Positions 1 to 6,500 of a DNA stretch of 22,570 nt are shown piece after piece. The position numbers and the translations under genes were made by a program. The stretch covers positions 1,075 to 23,644 of the forward strand of contig DBDA01000043.1 of assembly GCA_002293375.1 (NCBI GenBank), given 5' to 3'. Every line of letters starts with the position of its first letter. Positions within the stretch are counted from its first letter, which is position 1. The notes beneath the pieces were generated by a model that saw nothing but the letters and a program-made list of their open reading frames with translations, was not told the origin of the DNA and did no database searches. The DNA comes from Odoribacter sp. UBA944 (GTDB taxonomy: Bacteria > Bacteroidota > Bacteroidia > Bacteroidales > Marinifilaceae).

Positions 1-176
1 TCATTCGGCGCCCCTGCGGGGAGTACGGATTCCGGGCGTTCAGCCACAGCAAGAAAACAATTCGCAGCTCCCGCCCACGCTTTCGGAAACAACAGGCCTT
101 CGCTTACCGGGTACACCATGCATCGTCCAGATCGTATAGCAGCTATTCCAGGTCTAAACAGATTAGTATCAATCAT
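1..176 (-). other. GC-rich segment with an open frame running off the left edge; partial gene or structured RNA
   Basis: On the minus strand an ATG at 176-174 opens a frame of 58 codons that reaches the left edge without a stop, so it was too short to stand out by length. It begins MIDTNLFRPGIAAIRSGRC. The stretch is clearly richer in G+C than the AT-rich DNA that starts beside it at about 177, which argues for a functional unit. Against a protein, the first 20 codons use AGA, CGA and ATA, which are rare in the neighbouring genes, and I recognise no family. A short C/G hairpin (CCCC-TGC-GGGG, 11-21) suggests it could instead be part of a structured RNA. Confidence 0.25.
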
Positions 177-635
177 TTATCATCAGATTTGTTAAAATCT
201 GTTTTGCGAAGTTTTTGAAAATTTACAATATGCTGATTCTGAATAACATACAAAAAAAACGTCACTTCGGGAGAAAAGGAAAAAAATCGCAAATCTCCGA
301 AAAATCAAAAAAAATAGGTAGATTTGCAAAAATATCGTTCTTTGACATTTATAATATGCTGATAATCAAACACAATTTTAGAAGATAAAAGCCAAAAGTT
401 CGCAAACCTGCCCGATCGAAAAAAAACAGATTCGGTTTGCGAACCTATTTGAAAAGGTAATCGACTGAGAACAAGATAGGTAGTCTACGCCGAGGTAAAA
501 AACAGCAACAACTGACTGATGAGACAGGCCACATTTGCGAAGTTTTTTGAAAAAAGAGCGCAAATGGCTGAAAATCAAAAAACTGAAAGGAAACGTCTAT
601 GCCGGGTAATTTTGTAATGCATTGATAATTACAGG
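177..635. other. AT-rich non-coding block upstream of the CRISPR-like array (candidate leader)
   Basis: No credible gene is present. The block is rich in A and T runs and holds related motifs several times: TTTGCGAA followed a few bases later by TTGAAAA at about 202-221, 436-454 and 534-553; CGCAAAT-N5-GAAAATCAAAA-like segments at about 288-315 and 558-583; and AATATGCTGAT at about 227-237 and 353-363. A TAGATTTG box (319-326) fits the Bacteroidetes -7 consensus, but I see no TTTG at the right distance. Position and composition suit a CRISPR leader, since the degenerate repeat lies at the opposite end of the array. That role is an inference. Confidence 0.4.
398..444. repeat. perfect 11-bp inverted repeat
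   Basis: GTTCGCAAACC at 398-408 and GGTTTGCGAAC at 434-444 are exact reverse complements separated by 25 bases. The right arm contains the TTTGCGAA motif that recurs elsewhere in the AT-rich block. It could form a hairpin in RNA or be a protein-binding dyad. There is no T tract after it, so it does not look like a terminator. Confidence 0.6.
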
Positions 636-877
636 GATTACATCGGTACCCGCAGAAGTGGGATTGAGACAAGTTCCAAATGTTTCATAGCCATAGTTTA
701 ACAATAGATTACATCGGTACCCGCAGAAGTGGGATTGAGACTTCCAAATGTTTCATAGCCATATAGTATTAGTTTGATTACATCGGTACCCGCAGAAGTG
801 GGATTGCGACAAATTAAAAGTGAAACATAAAAATATTTTGATGATTACCTCGTTACCTGCATAGGTGGGATTGGAAC
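636..877 (+). CRISPR. short CRISPR-like array: four 35-bp repeats, three spacers, no cas genes in the window
   Basis: Repeats lie at 636-670, 707-741, 776-810 and 843-877. The first two are identical, the third differs by one base (GCGAC for GAGAC), and the fourth differs from the first at seven positions. Spacers are 671-706 (36 bp), 742-775 (34 bp) and 811-842 (32 bp). The repeat contains a small stem CCCGC-AGAA-GTGGG followed by ATTGAGAC, which resembles the hairpin plus 8-nt handle of type I/III repeats, so transcription would run on the plus strand with the leader to the left. The array is atypical because spacers 1 and 2 share 22 identical bases and spacer 3 is weakly similar. A diverged ~70-bp tandem repeat is therefore a real alternative. 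No cas gene or tracrRNA was seen. Confidence 0.55.
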
Positions 878-922
878 GGGTTCAAATGGTTCGCTTGGTA
901 ATCTGCCGGAAGGGTGGTCTAA

Positions 923-1072
923 TCGTTTAATCAGAAAAAAAACACCCTTTCCCCCTCTGAAAACAAAAACAATCCCGTAGATTTCTACTACCGTCTGCAG
1001 GGCATCTGTGAAATCCTCGCAGACAATTACATCATATACAACCTTTCAAACCGGGAAAATAACCCCGCCTAA
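923..1072 (+). pseudogene. possible coding relic (49 codons, no start codon)
   Basis: Between a stop at 920-922 and a stop at 1070-1072 one plus-strand frame stays open but has no ATG. Its second half reads like protein: NPVDFYYRLQGICEILADNY, then IIYNLSNRENNPA. Codons such as TTC, TAC, CTG, ATC, CTC and CCC resemble those of the neighbouring real genes. This looks like the C-terminal remnant of a decayed gene next to the CRISPR-like array. No family is recognised, and chance cannot be excluded for so short a frame. Confidence 0.3.
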
Positions 1073-1083
1073 TTAATATCCGA

Positions 1084-1127
1084 ACGTATTCCGTAGGTAT
1101 TCCGTGCGTGTTCCGTGCGTGTTCCAA
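1084..1127. repeat. four tandem copies of an 11-bp unit
   Basis: Four consecutive 11-mers, ACGTATTCCGT, AGGTATTCCGT, GCGTGTTCCGT and GCGTGTTCCAA, share the core G-T-(A/G)-T-T-C-C. The period is close to one turn of the DNA helix, so all copies face the same side. The array lies about 64 bp upstream of the -33 box of the promoter that precedes the gene at 1276. A cooperative regulator-binding array is one possible reading; slippage-generated simple repeat is the other. Confidence 0.7.
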
Positions 1128-1190
1128 AGGCAGAATAAAGAAAAAACGACGTATGAAATCCGCATACGGACAAGCGCCAAGGAATAAAAA

Positions 1191-1222
1191 TTTGCCGCTC
1201 TGAAACCATTTTACTACTTTTG
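1191..1222 (+). promoter_or_regulatory. Bacteroidetes-type promoter for the gene at 1276
   Basis: TTTG at 1191-1194 and TACTTTTG at 1215-1222 are separated by 20 bases, matching the Bacteroides sigma-ABfr consensus (TTTG, 19-21 bp, TAnnTTTG). The start codon lies 53 bases downstream of the -7 box. This is the best complete promoter match in the window. Confidence 0.75.
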
Positions 1223-1275
1223 CACAAACCCGGAGGCTGTTCGTTTTTGAAGCAGGCTCCTAAAATTTAAACCGT

Positions 1276-1566
1276 ATGGCAAGCATCAGAAGATTAAAGA
1301 AAGACATTGACTACCTGACTTTCTCCGTGATAGGCGACTGTTTTAACTACAGCATCGTATCGGGAAAAAACGATCCGAAAATCGGAGAGATCGTAAAAGA
1401 GATGGTCGCAACAAGGAACGAACTGCGCAACCGGGTTGGTCAGGGAACCTCCTCCAAAGAGAAAAAAGCGGTCCGGAAGTACTACACCTCCATTTTCCGG
1501 GATTTGCTGGAGAAGACAGATAAGGCCTTTACAGCGTTGAGCGAGTTGGTAAAATCAGCCGAATAA
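1276..1566 (+). CDS. conserved hypothetical protein, 96 aa
   Basis: A short, charged, probably all-helical cytoplasmic protein with no signal peptide and no membrane segment. It begins MASIRRLKKDIDYL and carries RNELRNRV near residue 50, with a lysine/arginine-rich centre (SKEKKAVRKYY). I recall similar ~90-residue proteins in Bacteroidales but know no assigned function, and none can be inferred safely. The start is supported by the upstream promoter (1191-1222) and the ACCGTATG context. A strong hairpin terminator follows directly after the stop, so it is probably a single-gene transcript or a leaky first gene ahead of the metalloprotease at 1607. Confidence 0.85.
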   Translation: MASIRRLKKDIDYLTFSVIGDCFNYSIVSGKNDPKIGEIVKEMVATRNELRNRVGQGTSSKEKKAVRKYYTSIFRDLLEKTDKAFTALSELVKSAE

Positions 1567-1571
1567 ATGAC

Positions 1572-1597
1572 AAAGAGCGCCGGACCGGCGCTCTTTT
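1572..1597 (+). terminator. strong intrinsic terminator hairpin
   Basis: AAAGAGCGCC (1572-1581), loop GGACC, GGCGCTCTTT (1587-1596), ending in a run of four T. The 10-bp perfect stem starts five bases after the stop codon at 1566 and ends ten bases before the next ATG at 1607. It therefore fills the whole translation initiation region of the next gene. Confidence 0.85.
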
Positions 1598-1606
1598 GCT
1601 ATACAC

Positions 1607-2314
1607 ATGGAGCAGATCGATCTGAAAGGCGTCGGGAACATTTCGGTCCGGCGCGGGGCCCACATCCGCCACCTCTCCATCCGGATGTCTCCGGGGCGGG
1701 GCGTGTGGGTAAATGTGCCGTACGGGGTCAGCAAGCGGCAGGTCGAGCATTTTCTGGCGGAAAAAAAAGAGTGGATTCTCCGGAACAGTGCCGTGGTGAG
1801 CCGCTACGAAAAAGAGGCCGGCACGGACGTATCTGTCGGCTCCGACATAAAAACCAAACTCCATACATTAAAGATCAGGAAAGCGGAAACCCCCGAAGCT
1901 GCCTACAAAATGGAGGGAGAGGAGATCACGCTCTTTATACCCGCGGGTATGAACGCGGAGCGGGTCGAAAAAAGCATCCGGAACTTTCTGGCGGAGATTT
2001 ACCGGCTCGAATCCCGGCAACTGTTGCCGGAACGGGTGCGCGAACTGGCAAAACAATACGGCTTCACCTACCGGAAACTCTCTTTCCGGAACAACCGCTC
2101 CAATTGGGGGAGCTGTTCGTTCAACAACAACATCCAACTAAACGTCCAATTGATGAAACTGCCCGACGAACTCATCGACTACATCATCCTGCACGAACTG
2201 TGCCATACACTCGAAAAAAACCACTCCGAAAAATTCTGGGCATTGCTGGGCTCCGTCTGCCCCCACTACACAACCCTGCGCCGCGCCCTGAAATCCTACC
2301 ACACCCAACTGTAA
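1607..2314 (+). CDS. YgjP-like zinc metallopeptidase (DUF45, M48-related), 235 aa
   Basis: A predicted soluble metal-dependent hydrolase of the YgjP/DUF45 family. The zinc-binding motif HELCH is at residues 196-200, and the histidine of NHSEKFW (H206) fits the third ligand. The family signature NRSNWGSCS lies just before it at about residues 165-173, with a hydrophobic IDYIILHE strand leading into the site. Length (235 aa) matches the family's usual 220-250. Physiological substrates are not established for the family. The ATG at 1607 gives the full N-terminal YgjP domain (...ISVRRGAHIRHLSIRMSP). It lies directly behind a terminator hairpin with no room for a conventional promoter between, so its expression depends on read-through or on a promoter within the upstream gene. 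Confidence 0.93.
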   Translation: MEQIDLKGVGNISVRRGAHIRHLSIRMSPGRGVWVNVPYGVSKRQVEHFLAEKKEWILRNSAVVSRYEKEAGTDVSVGSDIKTKLHTLKIRKAETPEAAYKMEGEEITLFIPAGMNAERVEKSIRNFLAEIYRLESRQLLPERVRELAKQYGFTYRKLSFRNNRSNWGSCSFNNNIQLNVQLMKLPDELIDYIILHELCHTLEKNHSEKFWALLGSVCPHYTTLRRALKSYHTQL

Positions 2315-2404
2315 GCGAGGCTTCACGGTTTCCGTATTGCATCCTCAGAGCGCAGATCTATACACCGAAGCGTCTGCGTGAACTCCACTTCGAAAAGCAA
2401 CAAA

Positions 2405-2449
2405 TTTTCATGTATTTGCTCTGAAAAACAGCTTACGACCGCATGAAAA
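2405..2449. repeat. 8-bp inverted repeat in the mrp upstream region
   Basis: TTTTCATG at 2405-2412 and CATGAAAA at 2442-2449 are perfect reverse complements 29 bases apart, just upstream of the candidate -7 box at 2465. Spacing and position could suit an operator, but the match is short and AT-rich, so chance is possible. Confidence 0.35.
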
Positions 2450-2464
2450 TACAGCGTAAAACCT

Positions 2465-2472
2465 TACCTTTG
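2465..2472 (+). promoter_or_regulatory. candidate -7 box (TACCTTTG) for the mrp operon
   Basis: TACCTTTG matches TAnnTTTG and lies 30 bases before the mrp start in an intergenic gap of 188 bp. No TTTG -33 box is found 19-21 bases upstream, so the match is half of the consensus. It would drive the co-directional series mrp, porW-like, tsaE, porE-like and the gene at 9949. Confidence 0.5.
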
Positions 2473-2502
2473 CTCTTTTAAGCAAACGGAATAGCATAAC
2501 GT

Positions 2503-3591
2503 ATGTTGCAAAAACAGCTACAAGAGATCAGGCACCTGCTCTCAGAAGTAAAATATCCGGGATCCTCCCGCGACATTGTCTCCATGGACATGGTACAGCA
2601 GCTAAAAATAGAGGGAGATACACTCTCCTTCCGGTTGGTGTTCCAGAAAAAAGAGGATCCCTTTGCAGCTGTTATCATCCGGAAAAGCGAAAACGTGATC
2701 CGGGAAAAAAGCCCCTTCCGGAACGTCCGGATAAAACCGGTCTACATGCAAGAGCAAGAACGTCCGCCCTCATTGGAAAAAGTGGCGGCGGTCATTGCCG
2801 TCTCTTCCGGTAAGGGAGGAGTGGGAAAATCCACGGTTTCGGCCAACCTGGCGGTTGCCCTCAGCCTGCAAGGCTACCGGGTCGGCTTGGTAGACGCCGA
2901 TATTTTCGGCCCCTCCATCCCCAAAATGTTCGGCGTAGAAGCCGAACGCCCGGTCATAACCGAAGCCGACGACGGTCGCGAATACATCGTTCCGGTAGAG
3001 AAATACGGGGTCAAGCTGCTATCCATCGGTTTTTTCGTAGATCCCGATTCGGCGGCGGTATGGCGGGGACCCATGGCTTCCAACGCCCTGAAACAACTGA
3101 TCGAACAGGGATTCTGGGGCGAATTGGACTACCTGCTGATAGACCTGCCCCCCGGCACCAGTGATATTCACCTGACCTTAGTGCAAACAGTCGCTTTGAC
3201 CGGAGCGGTGGTGGTAACCACTCCCCAGCAGGTAGCGCTGGCCGACGCCCGGAAAGGCATCAACATGTTCGAATCGCCCGGCGTACAGGTACCGGTACTG
3301 GGATTGGTGGAAAACATGGCCTGGTTTACGCCGGCGGAATTGCCCCAAAACAAATACCATATTTTCGGAAAAGACGGCGGGCGGAAATTGGCGGAAGAGA
3401 AAGGCGTGCCGTTGTTGGGGCAAATTCCGGTCGTACAACACATATGCGACGGCGGAGACGAAGGCAAACCCGTTGCTTTGGATCCCGGTTCCGTCACCGG
3501 AGAAGCCTTTGCGGCGCTGGCGGAGCGTGTCGTAAAAGCTGCGGAACAGAGCGCCGGGGCCAGAAGGGTCCAGATAACGAAGGGAAATTAA
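2503..3591 (+). CDS. mrp: Mrp/NBP35-family iron-sulfur carrier ATPase, 362 aa
   Basis: A P-loop ATPase of the Mrp/ApbC family, which holds and hands over Fe-S clusters in the cytoplasm. An N-terminal MIP18/DUF59-like domain (about 1-85, with KYPGSSRDIV) precedes the deviant Walker A motif SSGKGGVGKS at 101-110. DADIFGPSIP and DLPPGTSD give the switch and Walker B elements. Length is typical. The CxxC pair that binds the cluster in well-studied homologs is absent: the loop before HIFG reads NMAWFTPAELP (about 271-281), and the only cysteine is near the C terminus (HICDGGDEG). I recall this loop in other Bacteroidetes Mrp proteins, so it is probably lineage-typical rather than damage. The next gene starts 8 bp after the stop, suggesting co-transcription. 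Confidence 0.95.
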   Translation: MLQKQLQEIRHLLSEVKYPGSSRDIVSMDMVQQLKIEGDTLSFRLVFQKKEDPFAAVIIRKSENVIREKSPFRNVRIKPVYMQEQERPPSLEKVAAVIAVSSGKGGVGKSTVSANLAVALSLQGYRVGLVDADIFGPSIPKMFGVEAERPVITEADDGREYIVPVEKYGVKLLSIGFFVDPDSAAVWRGPMASNALKQLIEQGFWGELDYLLIDLPPGTSDIHLTLVQTVALTGAVVVTTPQQVALADARKGINMFESPGVQVPVLGLVENMAWFTPAELPQNKYHIFGKDGGRKLAEEKGVPLLGQIPVVQHICDGGDEGKPVALDPGSVTGEAFAALAERVVKAAEQSAGARRVQITKGN

Positions 3592-3599
3592 AAGAACAG

Positions 3600-6500
3600 A
3601 TGAGGCGGATAGATTGTATATGGTTTATAGGCTTGGTGCTCTTTTTATCCGGCTGTTCAACCAAAAAGAACAACCTCTTTACCCGGCAATACCACCAGCT
3701 CACCACCCGTTACAACGTCTATTTCAACGGCAACGAAGCATTGAAAGGAGGCGTGGAGAAAATGGAACGGAACCACCGGGAGGACTACACCAACCTGCTG
3801 CCCGTTTTTGTCTCCAACGACGAACGGACCCGCGCCTTGTGCCAGTCCGACATGAATTACGCCATCGAAAAGGCGGTGAAAGCCATAGACGAACACTCCA
3901 TCACCGTCAAACCCAAACGCCGGAGAAACAAAGATTCCAAAAGCTACGAAAATTTCCGGAAACAAAAAGAGTTCAACGACCAGATCGCCAAATGTTACCT
4001 GTTGTTGGGGAAAGCCTATTTCTACAACCGGAAATACACCATGGCCGGCAACACCTTCCGCTACATCCAGCGGCAATACCCGGAAGACGAAACATTGCAG
4101 ACCGAGGTACAGCTCTGGTTGTTCCGGAACCTCTCCGAACAGGAGCGTTACGAAGAGGCGGCCCCTTTGATGCCGCTGCTGGAAAGTGCGAAACTGGACC
4201 GGAAACAACGGGAAATGTATGCCGCTTCTAAAACCGATTTTTACATCCGCCAACAGCAATACGGCGCAGCGATACCGGCAGTGGAAACATTGATCCGGGA
4301 GTGTAAAAGCTTGAAAAGAAAACCCCGCTACCAATTTCTGCTCTCCCAACTGTACCTGAAAGAGGGACAGGACGCTTTAGCGGCCGGCATGCTGAAAAAA
4401 ACGGTCCGGTTCAATTTTGATTACGAAATGGTCTTCAATGCCAAGATCAACATGGCGTTGGCCTACCGGGAGGGAGACGGCAGCGTGAAAAAACGGCTCA
4501 ACAAAATGCTGAAAGACGCCAAAAACGAGGATTTTCAGGACCGGATCTATTACGCGCTGGCCTCCATCGAAGAGAAAGAAGGAGAACAGGAAAAAGCGAT
4601 CGACTACTACTGGAAATCAGTGCGAAGCAGCGTAGACAACGACAACCAAAAATCCCTCTCCTTTCTGAAATTGGGAGAATACTATTACGGCAAACGGGAG
4701 TACATACCCGCCCAAAGCTGCTACGACTCCTGCCTCTTTTTTATGGATTCCCGCATCGACGGCTACGAGCCGCTGAAAGAGCGGGTAACAGACCTGACGG
4801 AGTTGGTGACCAACCTGAATGTGATTCAGCGGCAGGACAGTCTGCAGCGGGTGGCGCAACTGCCGGAAACCGAGCGGAAAGCATTGATCGACGAAAAGAT
4901 CCGGAAAGTGCAGGAGGAGGAAGAGCAAGCAAAAGAAGCGGAGCAGTTGGCCATGCAGGAGCGCAGTTTCTTTATGCGCAATGACATGCTGGGGCAGCGT
5001 ACACCGTACAATGTCCAGAACAGCGGCGGAGGGGAGTGGTATTTCTACAATCCCGTCACCATCTCGCTCGGGGAAAATGAATTTAAACGGAAGTGGGGCC
5101 GGCGCAAACTCGAAGACAATTGGCGGAGACAGAACAAAGCGATGGTGGACCCCAAAGAAACGGACCTGCTGGTCGTAGAGGGTGGAGAACAGGAAGAAGG
5201 GATCACCGACACCAAAAACGCCGCTTACTACCTGCAAGACCTTCCCCTGACGGAAGAGAAGATGGAAGCCTCCCGCAAAATGGTGGAAACCGCTTACTAC
5301 AATGCCGGAGAGATTTACCTGTACAAATTCGACGACCCGGAAAAAGCGTTGGCCTGTTTCCAAGAGTTTATCCGCCGCTATCCGGAGAGTGCGAACATCG
5401 TTTCGGCCTATTACTTAGCTTATGAATCGGCCGGACAAGCCGGCAAACCGGCTGTTGCGGGACGGTACAAAGAGGAGTTGTTGTGGAAATTTCCGGAGAG
5501 CGATCTGGCCAAAGGATTGCAGGATCCCGCATATTTCCAAAAGCTGGACAGCGACTTGGAGGCGGTCAACCGGATGTACGAAGAGGCGTACGGTTATTAC
5601 CGCGACGATTACTATCCCCAGGCGTTGGCCCTGAGTGAAGAGATCCTCCGGAAATACCCGGAGAACAAACTTCGCCCGAACGTACTGCTCCTCCGGGCCA
5701 TGTGTATGGTCAATCTCCGTCCGGAAAACGAGGCCCGGGCCGCTTTGCTGGAAGTGGTCGAATCCGGGCCGAACCGGGAAATTCTCAGTGTGGTAAACGG
5801 AATTTTAACTTCGATGGACGTAGGAGAGCAACCGGTTTTATACACCGATGCGAACATGTCGGATGCCCGCTCCCTCCGTTCCACCCGGAACTGGCAATTT
5901 GACCGGGAAGAACAACCTTCCGGCCGCGAGGAGGAAAAAGAGAGCCCGTACCGACTCAACAAAGAGCAGGAACACTATGTGGCGATTCTATTGCCGGATA
6001 GCCTGAAAACGATGCAAAACCTGCAGATACAGGGACGATTGGCCTTTATCAATGCGGGAGAACAAGTAGCGCAGGGAACCAAATACGAAGTAAAGAAAGA
6101 GACGTGGTGGTACAAGACAGACGCATTGGAAATCGGCCCCTTTAAAAATGCAGAGCAAGCGTTGGATTACGTAAACCGGGTGGGTACGGACAAAACCCTG
6201 TTGAAAAATTTCCGGGGAAGGACCTACCGCTTGTTCGCCATCGGTGCGGAGAACCTGCCGGTACTGAAACGGATGAGGGACGTGGAGAAATATGTAGATT
6301 TCTTCATCGAAAACTATTTTACCGACAAAGCGCAGGGAGAGATCATATCCGGCCGGCAGGGCGCTACCGCTCACCTGTTTAACTTCGATGCGGACGAACG
6401 GCACGACTTTGTCTTGTTACTCCCTTTCCGGAGGGTCAACATGAACAGGATCGCAGACCAGGTACGGCAATTGGACCCGGCGTTCGGGATCTCCAGAGAG

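Noticed and set aside
340..360. TTGACA-TATAAT-like sequence resembling a sigma70 promoter of E. coli type
   Set aside because: Spacing is far too short (the two boxes nearly touch), and Bacteroidetes use a different consensus.
445..672. Minus-strand open frames of 66-75 codons across the AT-rich block
   Set aside because: They run through the first CRISPR-like repeat and the inverted repeat and have no protein-like features.
910..960. Stem AAGGGTG/CACCCTT with a long loop after the array
   Set aside because: Seven base pairs with a loop of over 20 bases and no T run; weak as a terminator.
1567..2424. 285-codon open frame overlapping the metalloprotease gene
   Set aside because: Out-of-frame shadow of the YgjP-like gene; proline/arginine-rich, starts inside the terminator hairpin region and has no family resemblance.
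3444..3599. N-terminal extension of the PorW-like gene beginning with six arginines
   Set aside because: It overlaps the end of mrp out of frame and would bury the signal peptide and lipobox that start at 3600.
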